Of a stretch of 64,000 bases of DNA, positions 43,395 through 51,494 are shown one piece after another. The DNA comes from Winogradskyella sediminis (lineage in GTDB: Bacteria; Bacteroidota; Bacteroidia; Flavobacteriales; Flavobacteriaceae), in the NCBI RefSeq assembly GCF_003387355.1, contig NZ_QUNH01000002.1, positions 289,606 to 353,605 of the forward strand. Direction: 5' to 3'. Made by a program: the position numbers and the translations under genes. The notes beneath the pieces were generated by a model. It was not told the DNA's origin and ran no database searches. It saw only the letters and a list, made by a program, of their open reading frames with translations. Each line of letters opens with the position of its first letter. The first letter of the stretch is position 1.

Positions 43395-44819
43395 TCATTT
43401 TTTTACTAAAGCGTTAATCATACCATTAAAAACAAAGGCATGAAACGGTAAAACGGCATACCAATACAAACGTCCCCAAATACCTTTAGGTCTAAAAACA
43501 GCACGTTGGTGTAATTGGTCGTCTACAATTTTAAACTCTAACCACGCTTCGCCAGGTAAACGCATTTCTGCGAATAGCAACAATCGTTTTTCTTCTTTGT
43601 TAGCATATAAGACGCGCCAGAAATCTAGTGCGTCGCCAGCTTCTAAATAGGTGTCGCTTGTTCGGCCACGTCTTAGACCAACACCACCAAAAAGCTTGTC
43701 CATATAACCTCTTAGTTTCCATAAACCATTAAAGCTGTACCAGCCATTTCTGCCACCAATAGCCCAGATTTTATTCAATGTAAATGCTTCGTCAGTCACT
43801 TTACGTTGCTTGACGTCTTTAAAACAGCCGAATTTTGGTAACTCAATATGCTTAGATAATTGGTCTTTAAATCGTCCGCTGCTCACAGCATCTTTCCAAC
43901 TGGATATTACAGCATTTTGTTCGATTTTTTGAAAAGCTAAATCCACAGCAGTTTTATAATCCATGGGTTCAATACCAATAATGTTGTTGATGTTGCTTGG
44001 TTTGCCAATTACTTCAACCTTCATACTATCTACCAAAGCAGCAGCTAATTTAAACGACGTAGAGGTAACAAAATATAACCAATACGACGAAAGTTTTGGT
44101 GTTAATACAGGTAAGGTAAGAATGTATCGTTTTAAGCCTCTAACTTCAGCAAATTGAAGTAGCATTTCCTTGTAAGTCAGTACTTCCGGACCGAAAATAT
44201 CATAAGAATTATTATACAATTCGGTTTTACCTAAACCACCTGCTAAAAAGTTGAGTACATCTCGAACGGCTAAGGGTTGTGTTTTTGTATTGAGCCATTT
44301 TGGCGTAATCATAAACGGTAACTTTTCTACGATATCTCTTATAATTTCAAATGATGCACTTCCGCTACCAACAATGATGCCTGCTCTAAATGTGGTAAGT
44401 GCATAGGTTTCAGACTTTAATGTGTTTTCAACCTTTAATCTCGATTTTAAATGTTTAGATAACGACGCATCGTTAACAATGCCACTTAAAAAAAGGACTT
44501 GTTTACAGTGGGTTGGTTCAACGAGGTCTTTAAAATTTTGAGCACATTGTTGTTCTAAATCTTCAAAATCATCGGAACTCGTAGCCATTGAATGAATTAA
44601 GTAATACGCAGCATCGATGTCTTTTGGAATTTCAGCATCTTCAGGTTTTAAGAAATCTACCTTTATAAAAGAACATAACGGATGGTCTTCAATTTCATCT
44701 GGAATTCGGTTTAAATCACGTACGCAACAGACTAATTCGTGCTTATCTTCAAGTAATTGAAGTGCGAGTCTTTTGGCAATATAGCCGGTTGTACCTGTGA
44801 TTAATATGCGCATTATCAT
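43395..44819 (-). CDS. NAD-dependent epimerase-like protein with DUF2867 domain
   Basis: The 474-residue protein has an N-terminal Rossmann domain with 'RILITGTTGYIAKRLALQLL' and 'SGIVNDASLSKHLKSRLKVE', of the atypical SDR type. A C-terminal DUF2867 domain (about 330-474) has 'IWAIGGRNGWYSFNGLWKLR', 'LDFWRVLYANKEEKRLLLFA' and 'GRLYWYAVLPFHAFVFNGMI'. The DUF2867 part resembles polyketide-cyclase-like folds. Such two-domain proteins are standard members of photolyase clusters with unknown substrate. ATG at 44813 (start 'MRILITG') is an equally good start. Confidence 0.92.
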   Translation of the reverse strand: MIMRILITGTTGYIAKRLALQLLEDKHELVCCVRDLNRIPDEIEDHPLCSFIKVDFLKPEDAEIPKDIDAAYYLIHSMATSSDDFEDLEQQCAQNFKDLVEPTHCKQVLFLSGIVNDASLSKHLKSRLKVENTLKSETYALTTFRAGIIVGSGSASFEIIRDIVEKLPFMITPKWLNTKTQPLAVRDVLNFLAGGLGKTELYNNSYDIFGPEVLTYKEMLLQFAEVRGLKRYILTLPVLTPKLSSYWLYFVTSTSFKLAAALVDSMKVEVIGKPSNINNIIGIEPMDYKTAVDLAFQKIEQNAVISSWKDAVSSGRFKDQLSKHIELPKFGCFKDVKQRKVTDEAFTLNKIWAIGGRNGWYSFNGLWKLRGYMDKLFGGVGLRRGRTSDTYLEAGDALDFWRVLYANKEEKRLLLFAEMRLPGEAWLEFKIVDDQLHQRAVFRPKGIWGRLYWYAVLPFHAFVFNGMINALVKK

Positions 44820-44842
44820 TTGAATTTTGCAAATAGTGCCAT

Positions 44843-46153
44843 CTACAGATTTTTAAAATTATTGATTTTAACGTTTTTAGATTTTAAATCGAACATTAAA
44901 TTATACAAACCAAAGAAGGTTCTGTTGATGTAAATAAAATGTTTAGAACCTCTATTGCCATTCATGTTTCTAAGTTCAGTACTTTTTGAATACCGTTGAC
45001 CCATTTCTGAAATTTGATTGAAAAAATCAGGATTTGAAAAATCAAATGCCTCAACATGGAAAGGTTTTGTAAACAAGCTTAACAACTCATGAAACATAGC
45101 GCTAAAGAATTTTATTTCTTCCTCTGAATCATCCTTTCTAAGAATTTCTAGTTCGTATAATTTCTCCATGAACAATTTTTGATTGTCTATGCATTCTTTT
45201 TCAGCTAGTTCGAAATACGGAATGTAGAAATCTTCGGGAATGGTTTTCATACAACCAAAATCGAGCGCAATTAAATCGCCAGATGCTGATATTAAGAAAT
45301 TTCCAGGATGCGGGTCTGCATGTACTTTTCTTAAATTGTGAATTTGAAACATATAGAAATCCCAAAGGGCTTGGCCTACCTGATTGGCTAAGGCTTCATC
45401 AGTATTGTGCGTTACAAATTCTGAAAGGTGTTCGCCTTTCATATAATCCATAGTAATGATGCGTTCAGACGATAAATCTGAATAATACTTAGGAAATTTT
45501 AAATTAGGAATTTGTTTACAAGCGTCTGCAACCGCTATACTTTGTTCAATTTCTAAGATGTAATTGGTTTCTTCTGTGAGTTTGTTTTCAACCTCTTTAA
45601 AATATTTATCAGAATCTTTTCCTTTGATATTAAACATCTTAATAGCAATGGGTTTAACCAAAGCTAAGTCTGATGCAATACTTTCCGCAACTCCAGGATA
45701 TTGGATTTTCACAGCAAATTTCTTCCCATTCTTCTCTGCAATATGGACTTGGCCAATACTGGCAGCATTAACTGAAGTTGCGTTAAAAGTATCAAATAAA
45801 TCTTCGGGATGTTTCCCAAAATATTTTTTAAATGTTTTTATAACTAAAGGTGGCGATAGTGGTGGCACCGAAAATTGAGACAACGAAAATTTTTCGACAT
45901 AAGCCTGAGGCAATATGCTTTTTTCCATGCTCAACATTTGTGCTACTTTTAGCGCACTTCCTTTTAAGGTTTTTAAGCTATCGTAAATATCCTCGGCATT
46001 ATTCTGATTAAGGCGTGCTTTGGCATCTTCTTCAGAATTCACCATTTTATCACCGTAATACTTTAAATAATTCACACCCACTTTGGCTCCTGTAGACACC
46101 AATTTAGTGGCTCTAGAAATTTTTGTAATTGGAATACTATCTATTGTTTTCAT
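44843..46153 (-). CDS. ABC1/AarF/UbiB atypical kinase family protein
   Basis: The 436-residue protein has the ABC1 layout: 'TLKGSALKVAQMLSMEKS' where the family KxGQ motif reads KVAQ, 'VNAASIGQVHIAEKNGKKFA' (Ala-rich loop), 'VKIQYPG' (Lys), 'VHADPHPGNFLI' (catalytic loop) and 'ALDFGCMK' (DFG). These atypical kinase-like ATPases support ubiquinone or lipid metabolism. The ExD motif near the KxGQ helix is not obvious. It is coupled to the TetR gene (stop and start adjacent). Confidence 0.9.
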   Translation of the reverse strand: MKTIDSIPITKISRATKLVSTGAKVGVNYLKYYGDKMVNSEEDAKARLNQNNAEDIYDSLKTLKGSALKVAQMLSMEKSILPQAYVEKFSLSQFSVPPLSPPLVIKTFKKYFGKHPEDLFDTFNATSVNAASIGQVHIAEKNGKKFAVKIQYPGVAESIASDLALVKPIAIKMFNIKGKDSDKYFKEVENKLTEETNYILEIEQSIAVADACKQIPNLKFPKYYSDLSSERIITMDYMKGEHLSEFVTHNTDEALANQVGQALWDFYMFQIHNLRKVHADPHPGNFLISASGDLIALDFGCMKTIPEDFYIPYFELAEKECIDNQKLFMEKLYELEILRKDDSEEEIKFFSAMFHELLSLFTKPFHVEAFDFSNPDFFNQISEMGQRYSKSTELRNMNGNRGSKHFIYINRTFFGLYNLMFDLKSKNVKINNFKNL

Positions 46154-46810
46154 CTAGTTGGAGTGTATTTTTTCTTTGTATAAGAATTTACCAAAGTCAA
46201 TAAGACTTTTTAAAGGAGTGGTATCGATAACATCAAAACTAGCCTGTACGGACTTTTCAATAAATACATCTGTTTTTTCAAATGAGGCAGAGGTGTCATC
46301 TAACCAAAATTTCATGGTGATTAACAATTGCACCCACGCCGATTCTTTTAAAGCTTTGTGTTTTAGGTCTTCAAGTTTTTCTTGCTTGAGGTCGATAGTC
46401 TTAATGCCTAAATGCCCAATGTAATCAGTGAAGTTTTTTCTTAAAAGGGATAATGTTTTTAAAGACTTAAGTTTATTTTTATCTGACTTAAGGGCATGAA
46501 TCACGTAGCTTCTATTTGCCGTTAATACTTCGAAAAACGTAAAATAGAAGCTAAGTAATTTATTGCGTGCCTCAAATGAATGATAATCTTCACTCTTGTG
46601 TAGCACGCTTATAGTATTATCAAAAAATACTTTAAATATTGATTGTTCTAGTAATTCAAAAGAATTAAAAAAATCATAGAATTTCTGTTCTTCAAAATTG
46701 TTATCCTTTGCAAAGGCATATACCGAATTTGGTTTTTTATCATGGGTTAACACGTAATCCATGTAAAATGAAATGATATCTGTTTGCGTTAAATTTTTCT
46801 TTTTTGCCAT
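46154..46810 (-). CDS. TetR family transcriptional regulator
   Basis: The 218-residue protein has an N-terminal helix-turn-helix-like segment 'QTDIISFYMDYVLTHDKKPN' and 'SVYAFAKDNNFEEQKFYDFF'. A long helical domain follows, as in TetR proteins with TetR_C-type ligand domains. It is the first gene of the TetR / ABC1 kinase / DUF2867 / DUF2256 operon and its own promoter contains the TGTTTAAC dyad. It is the obvious candidate for the dyad-binding regulator. This is inference, because photolyase clusters are often controlled by MerR-type light sensors and no MerR gene is present in the window. Confidence 0.85.
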   Translation of the reverse strand: MAKKKNLTQTDIISFYMDYVLTHDKKPNSVYAFAKDNNFEEQKFYDFFNSFELLEQSIFKVFFDNTISVLHKSEDYHSFEARNKLLSFYFTFFEVLTANRSYVIHALKSDKNKLKSLKTLSLLRKNFTDYIGHLGIKTIDLKQEKLEDLKHKALKESAWVQLLITMKFWLDDTSASFEKTDVFIEKSVQASFDVIDTTPLKSLIDFGKFLYKEKIHSN

Positions 46811-46828
46811 TGTAATTAATTTACAATG

Positions 46829-46871
46829 TAAAAATACGGAATGTTTAACGATTCAATCTATTAGTTAAACA
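46829..46871 (-). promoter_or_regulatory. Promoter of the TetR operon with dyad operator
   Basis: On the minus strand the order is TGTTTAAC-N14-GTTAAACA, 5 nt, then TATTTTTA (a near-consensus -7 box, plus-strand 46829-46836). A TTG in the dyad spacer lies 17 nt upstream of the -7 box and fits a -33 box. The spacing of dyad, gap and -7 box is identical to that at 42875-42917. Confidence 0.65.
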
Positions 46872-46904
46872 AAATTTAACAGCAATTTCTGATATCGTGG
46901 TATG

Positions 46905-47960
46905 TTATGAGGTGGCTTTAGGTAGATAGTACTTTTTACGTAACCAAAATGCGACTCTTACCAACAGAATTAAAGCAGGTACTTCTACCAATGGTCCAAC
47001 AACGCCTGCAAAAGCTTGTCCAGAATTCAATCCAAAGACAGCGATTGCTACAGCAATGGCTAATTCAAAGTTATTACCAGCCGCAGTGAAGGCGATTGCT
47101 GCGTTTTTATCGTAAGTGGCTCCCATGGCTTTACTGACGAAAAACCCGATAAGAAACATTAATGCAAAGTATATTAATAAAGGTACTGCAATAATTAAAA
47201 CGTCCATTGGGATTTCCACTATAAGCTCCCCTTTGAGTGAAAACATAACTACAATAGTAAATAATAACGCAATTAAGGTCATTGGAGAAATGGCGGGAAT
47301 AAATTTGGTAGTGTACCAGTCTTCACCTTTAAGTTTTACCAAAATTAAACGCGAAAGAATACCCAATAAAAACGGAATACCTAAATAAATGGCAACACTC
47401 TCGGCAATGGTCGCAATAGAAATATCTACGATGGCGCCTTCAAAACCAAAATAGGGAGGAAGGACCGTAATAAACAAGTAGGCATAAAAACTGTATGCAA
47501 ACACTTGAAATATACTATTCAAAGCAACCAAACCAGCTCCGTATTCACTACTGCCTTCTGCTAAATCATTCCAAACTAAAACCATAGCGATACAGCGTGC
47601 CAAACCTATTAAGATTAGGCCAACCATATATTCAGGATAGTTTCTTAAAAAAGTAATGGCCAAAATAAACATTAAAACAGGACCAAGCACCCAGTTTAAA
47701 ACCAAAGAAATAGATAAGACTTTGACATCTTTAAACACTTTTGGTAGTAAGGCGTAATTCACTTTTGCCAATGGAGGATACATCATTAAAATGAGCCCAA
47801 TAGCGATCGGAATGTTAGTGGTTCCGCTACTATAAGATTCCACTAATTCAGGAAATGAGGGGACAAAAAAGCCGATACCAACGCCTATAGCCATGGCTAT
47901 AAAAATCCATAATGTAAGATAATTATCTAAAAAGCTTAATTTTTTCTTGATTGCTGTCAT
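46905..47960 (-). CDS. acr3: ACR3-family arsenite efflux transporter
   Basis: The 351-residue transporter has about ten membrane segments. The conserved Cys in '[20 protein letters not shown]' is essential in the family. Others are '[20 protein letters not shown]', '[20 protein letters not shown]' and '[20 protein letters not shown]'. It expels arsenite (and often antimonite) across the inner membrane using the proton gradient. It is the last gene of an arsR-led operon, 5 nt after the ArsC-like gene. Confidence 0.95.
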   Translation of the reverse strand: MTAIKKKLSFLDNYLTLWIFIAMAIGVGIGFFVPSFPELVESYSSGTTNIPIAIGLILMMYPPLAKVNYALLPKVFKDVKVLSISLVLNWVLGPVLMFILAITFLRNYPEYMVGLILIGLARCIAMVLVWNDLAEGSSEYGAGLVALNSIFQVFAYSFYAYLFITVLPPYFGFEGAIVDISIATIAESVAIYLGIPFLLGILSRLILVKLKGEDWYTTKFIPAISPMTLIALLFTIVVMFSLKGELIVEIPMDVLIIAVPLLIYFALMFLIGFFVSKAMGATYDKNAAIAFTAAGNNFELAIAVAIAVFGLNSGQAFAGVVGPLVEVPALILLVRVAFWLRKKYYLPKATS

Positions 47961-47965
47961 GGTAA

Positions 47966-48580
47966 TTATTTTGTAATGTTTGAAAACACATATTTTAGTT
48001 CAGTAGCAATTTGAAGGCTACGTTCCTCATATTTTTCCAATTGCTGTGGCGTATCATCAAATGCTTTTGGATCTTCATATGTAATGGGTATTCGTTTCTC
48101 TGCGCCTGCAATAAATGGACAGCCTTGATCTGCACTAGAACAGGTCATGATTGCTGTAAACGATGACATCGGGTTAAATTGTGCATCAAAGGTTTTTGAA
48201 AAACCAATAACAGGATGTGCATTTTTCGAAAATTTAATACTGTAAACTGGGTTCCTACCGTTAGATAGCATTTCAATTTTAAATCCAGTGTTTTCAAGCG
48301 TTTTGGCAACCACAGGAAAAAGCGCTGTCGCTTCTGTTCCGCCAGAATAACAATACACATTATTAATATCAAAATAAGTAGCCATAACCTGGGCCCAAAC
48401 TTGAGATAAATGACTGCGACGCGAATTATGTGTACAAATAAAATTTAAGTTTATAATAGCATTCTCACTTACTTTTTCTTGAATAAAATCTATAAGTGGT
48501 TGTAAAATAGTTTTTCGTTCTGCAGCAATAGAATCAAAATTTAATTGTTCTATTTGGCTTTCAATAGATTGGTATATCAT
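47966..48580 (-). CDS. arsC: Low-molecular-weight phosphatase-like arsenate reductase
   Basis: The 204-residue protein has the P-loop '[20 protein letters not shown]', a Cys-x5-Arg site of the LMW-PTP/thioredoxin-coupled ArsC type, with '[16 protein letters not shown]' after it. '[20 protein letters not shown]' supplies further Cys, and '[19 protein letters not shown]' is a C-terminal helix. It is expected to reduce arsenate to arsenite for the adjacent ACR3 pump. It is longer than classic ArsC (about 130-140 aa), as seen in Bacteroidota. Confidence 0.88.
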   Translation of the reverse strand: MIYQSIESQIEQLNFDSIAAERKTILQPLIDFIQEKVSENAIINLNFICTHNSRRSHLSQVWAQVMATYFDINNVYCYSGGTEATALFPVVAKTLENTGFKIEMLSNGRNPVYSIKFSKNAHPVIGFSKTFDAQFNPMSSFTAIMTCSSADQGCPFIAGAEKRIPITYEDPKAFDDTPQQLEKYEERSLQIATELKYVFSNITK

Positions 48581-48604
48581 AATGTTTGTGTAAAAAATTA
48601 ATGA

Positions 48605-49087
48605 TTAACAACATCCAGAATCAGGTCCACAACACGAAGCGGCTTGATCTTGTAATTCCGATAATTTTAATTTTGGTTTTGCTTCAGGAATTCCACATTT
48701 ATCCTTTGCCAAACAATCTGTAAGTTTTGTGGTCAGTAAAAAATGCTCTCCATTAAAGTCTAAACCATATTTTCCGATAGTCTCTCCTTGGTATTCTACC
48801 TCTATGTCTAAGTCTTCAATTTGTAATACTTTTTCTGAAAGCTCAATAATACTTAGTAATTTTTCAGGATGTAATCTATGATCGTAATCGTCAGCTTCCC
48901 AAAGTTGAAAATTAGCAACGTTTTCGGTACGTACTGTGCCACCGCAATCAATAAAATGTTTTGATATTTTACCTACTTCGGTAACGTGGAAATGTCTTGG
49001 TACTAAATCTCCGTTTGGTAACTGAAACGCAATAGTATCTAATGCTTTTAATTTTGATTTAATTTCTGATAGTTTCATAAATGTCAA
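48605..49087 (-). CDS. DUF6428-type ars operon protein
   Basis: The 160-residue soluble protein has 'IAFQLPNGDLVPRHFHVTEV' and 'GKISKHFIDCGGTVRTENVA' near the start and a Cys-rich end 'AASCCGPDSGCC'. ATG at 49078 ('MKLSEI') is an alternative start 3 codons in. I recognise it as the small family (DUF6428) that accompanies arsR in Bacteroidota ars operons. The terminal CC and GCC cysteines could bind arsenite. A chaperone or detoxification role is inference. Confidence 0.8.
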   Translation of the reverse strand: MTFMKLSEIKSKLKALDTIAFQLPNGDLVPRHFHVTEVGKISKHFIDCGGTVRTENVANFQLWEADDYDHRLHPEKLLSIIELSEKVLQIEDLDIEVEYQGETIGKYGLDFNGEHFLLTTKLTDCLAKDKCGIPEAKPKLKLSELQDQAASCCGPDSGCC

Positions 49088-49098
49088 TTTTTATAATG

Positions 49099-49431
49099 TT
49101 AACAACATGTATTAGTGTCTTCGAGATCTTTATCTAAAAAGGTAGAGAAGGTCGTTTTCATAGCTGACCAATTTTCTTTATCAATACAATAACAAACGCT
49201 TGTGCCTTCAATATTGCCTTTAATTAGTCCTATTTTCTTTAATTCTTTTAAATGTTGAGAAATTGTGGGTTGTGCTAAACCAATTTCATCTACTAAATCA
49301 CCGCAAATACACGAATCAATTTTAAATAAGTGTTCAAGAATTGCTATTCTTGCCGGATGACCAAGAACTTTAGCGATGCTAGATATTTCATTTTGGCCTA
49401 CTGTAAAAATTTCTGATTTAGTGACTCCCAT
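49099..49431 (-). CDS. arsR: ArsR/SmtB family metalloregulatory repressor
   Basis: The 110-residue protein has a winged helix with 'ISSIAKVLGHPARIAILEHL', then 'FKIDSCICGDLVDEIGLAQP' carrying Cys residues in the helix position that binds As(III) in E. coli ArsR, and 'TISQHLKELKKIGLIKGNIE'. The C-terminus ends in 'TNTCC', a second Cys pair. It represses the operon until arsenite binds. A 12-bp palindrome lies just upstream of its start and is a likely operator. Confidence 0.93.
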   Translation of the reverse strand: MGVTKSEIFTVGQNEISSIAKVLGHPARIAILEHLFKIDSCICGDLVDEIGLAQPTISQHLKELKKIGLIKGNIEGTSVCYCIDKENWSAMKTTFSTFLDKDLEDTNTCC

Positions 49432-49447
49432 AGTTTGTAATATTATT

Positions 49448-49459
49448 ATATTGCAATAT
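49448..49459. promoter_or_regulatory. Palindromic candidate operator of the ars operon
   Basis: ATATTGCAATAT is a perfect 12-bp palindrome, 16 nt upstream of the arsR ATG (plus-strand end 49431). ArsR proteins typically bind AT-rich dyads in this position. Nothing else explains the palindrome. Confidence 0.55.
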
Positions 49460-49612
49460 TACGATGAAAGGATGTGAATTCAAATTATTTTATTAATTAT
49501 TTTTAATTCGGAAGGTTGTCTATGGTTGACTTTAAGATTTTATTAACATCTCTAGCTTAGGTTAAGTCGTAATTTTACAAGTGAAAATTAAGAACACTTA
49601 ACACAAAAAAAA

Positions 49613-50458
49613 ATGAAAAAATTAGTACTATTAGCATTTGCTTTAACTTTAATGTTTTCCGTAAATGCACAAATTGAAACACCACAACCAAGTCCAGCAG
49701 CAAAGATTGAGCAAGTTGTTGGTTTAACTGATGTCTCTATTGAGTATTCTCGTCCTGCTATGCGAGGTAGAGTTATTTTTGGAGAACTTGTACCTTATGG
49801 AAAAGTTTGGAGAACTGGAGCCAATGCAAGAACTAAGGTTACATTTAGCGAAGATGTTATAATAGATGGTACAGATCTTAAAGCGGGAACTTACGCTATT
49901 TTTACAATACCACAAGCTAAATCTTGGGATGTTGTATTTTATACAGATTTTAATGGAGGTGGAGCACCAGCTGAATTAGATGAGTCTAAAGTTGCTGTAC
50001 GTGTTACAACACCTGTGTACCCAATTGAAATGGATATTAAATCATTTACTATTTCTATCGATGATATTACCAGTAGTTCTGCTGTTATTGGCATTATGTG
50101 GGAGAAAACTTATGTTGGTGTAGAATTTAAAGTACATACAGATAAAGCAGTATCTGCTGCAATTGATAAAGTAATGTCAGGTCCTTCTGCAAACGATTAT
50201 TATGCTGCTGCGGTATATAATTTAGAAGAAGGTAAAGATATCGTAAAAGCAAAAGAGTGGATTGATAAGTCTATGTCAATGACTAAAGAACCAACGTTTT
50301 GGCAGTTACGTAAGCAATCTTTAATCTACGCTAAGGCTGGAAACAAGAAGGAAGCCATTGCGATAGCAAAAAAATCATTGGCAGCTTCAAAAGAGGCAAA
50401 AAATGCTGACTATGTTAAAATGAATGAAGATTCTTTAAAAGAATGGGGGGCGAAGTAA
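49613..50458 (+). CDS. DUF2911 domain secreted protein
   Basis: The 281-residue protein has a signal peptide (about residues 1-19, 'FSVNAQ'). The DUF2911 domain follows, with 'VGLTDVSIEYSRPAMRGRVI', 'FGELVPYGKVWRTGANARTK', 'VTFSEDVIIDGTDLKAGTYA' and 'IFTIPQAKSWDVVFYTD'. A C-terminal helical part has TPR-like helices ('AKEWIDKSMSMTKEPTFW'). The domain folds as a beta-sandwich and is common in Bacteroidota periplasmic proteins of unknown role. Confidence 0.92.
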   Translation: MKKLVLLAFALTLMFSVNAQIETPQPSPAAKIEQVVGLTDVSIEYSRPAMRGRVIFGELVPYGKVWRTGANARTKVTFSEDVIIDGTDLKAGTYAIFTIPQAKSWDVVFYTDFNGGGAPAELDESKVAVRVTTPVYPIEMDIKSFTISIDDITSSSAVIGIMWEKTYVGVEFKVHTDKAVSAAIDKVMSGPSANDYYAAAVYNLEEGKDIVKAKEWIDKSMSMTKEPTFWQLRKQSLIYAKAGNKKEAIAIAKKSLAASKEAKNADYVKMNEDSLKEWGAK

Positions 50459-50479
50459 TTCTAAATATATATTAAATTC

Positions 50480-50515
50480 AGAAGCGTAACTAAATTTTTT
50501 AGTTGCGCTTTTTTT
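50480..50515 (+). terminator. Intrinsic terminator shared at a convergent junction
   Basis: AGCGTAACTAAA pairs with TTTAGTTGCGCT, followed by seven T residues. The T tract overlaps the stop codon of the convergent oxidoreductase gene. Confidence 0.88.
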
Positions 50516-51494
50516 ATGGTGTGTATTCTAAACCAATCAATGTTCTAATTTGATCTAGAGTTCCAATCAATTGTTTGCTTTTTTCAAAAGTCATAATATC
50601 ACTTTCAGTTTTACCAGTTCTAATGAGTTGATTAAAATGCTCAATTTCGTAACTATAGCCAATGGTGTTATAATCGAATTCTATTAAGTTAGAATTTCCT
50701 AAATGATCAATTAATGTGATAGATGACGGCTCATGAAAACGGCCATTTATTTTTATGGTGCCGTGTTCGCAATGAAATATGGCTTCGGTATTTGTTTTTT
50801 CCAATAATGTACTTTTTAAATGTGCAGTAACCTTGTTATATTTAAATTTAATAAGGCATTCAGAATCTGCACCAGAATCGAAAAACTGAGCATTAGCCTC
50901 AATGCTATCTGGTTTTCCTAACGATGAAAGTGCAGCAAATACTGGGTAAATTCCAATATCTAACAAACTACCTCCTCCAACGGATTTATCAAAAACTCTT
51001 GAAGATTCATCATACTTAGGGTGAAAACCAAAATCAGCTTCAAGCTTCAGGATATTACCGAAATGCTTTTTTTTAAGTAAGTCTAACGTATATTGGTAAT
51101 GTGGCAAGAAAACGGTCCACATGGCTTCCATTAAAAGTGTACTTTTTTCTTTTGACAGTTGAATCATGTCTTCAACTTCTTGCAAGTTCATGGCAAAAGG
51201 CTTTTCACATAATACTGCTTTTTGGTGATTTAAGCATAACATAGAATGTGCTTTATGAAAACTGTGTGGTGTCGCTATATAAATTGCATCGATTTGAGGA
51301 TCTGTAACTAAATCTTCATAACAGCCATACGCCTTATCTACATTAAAAGTTCTACCAAATTGTTGTGCTTTATCTAGATTTCGAGAAGCAATGGCATATA
51401 AGTTAGAATTTGAAACCTTATTTAGATCGGTAGCAAATTTAGAAGCTATTTTTCCAGCTCCGATAATTCCCCAATTTATAGTTTTATTATGCAT
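50514..51494 (-). CDS. Gfo/Idh/MocA family oxidoreductase
   Basis: The 326-residue protein has the NAD(P)-binding 'WGIIGAGKIASKFATDLNKV' and the family signature 'AVLCEKPFAMNLQEVEDMI' (Lys for the active site). It continues with a beta-sheet C-terminal domain including 'GGGSLLDIGIYPVFAALSSL'. Such enzymes oxidise or reduce sugars and inositols. It overlaps the symporter gene by one base, so the uptake-and-oxidation pairing is likely. The substrate is unknown. Confidence 0.92.
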   Translation of the reverse strand: MHNKTINWGIIGAGKIASKFATDLNKVSNSNLYAIASRNLDKAQQFGRTFNVDKAYGCYEDLVTDPQIDAIYIATPHSFHKAHSMLCLNHQKAVLCEKPFAMNLQEVEDMIQLSKEKSTLLMEAMWTVFLPHYQYTLDLLKKKHFGNILKLEADFGFHPKYDESSRVFDKSVGGGSLLDIGIYPVFAALSSLGKPDSIEANAQFFDSGADSECLIKFKYNKVTAHLKSTLLEKTNTEAIFHCEHGTIKINGRFHEPSSITLIDHLGNSNLIEFDYNTIGYSYEIEHFNQLIRTGKTESDIMTFEKSKQLIGTLDQIRTLIGLEYTP

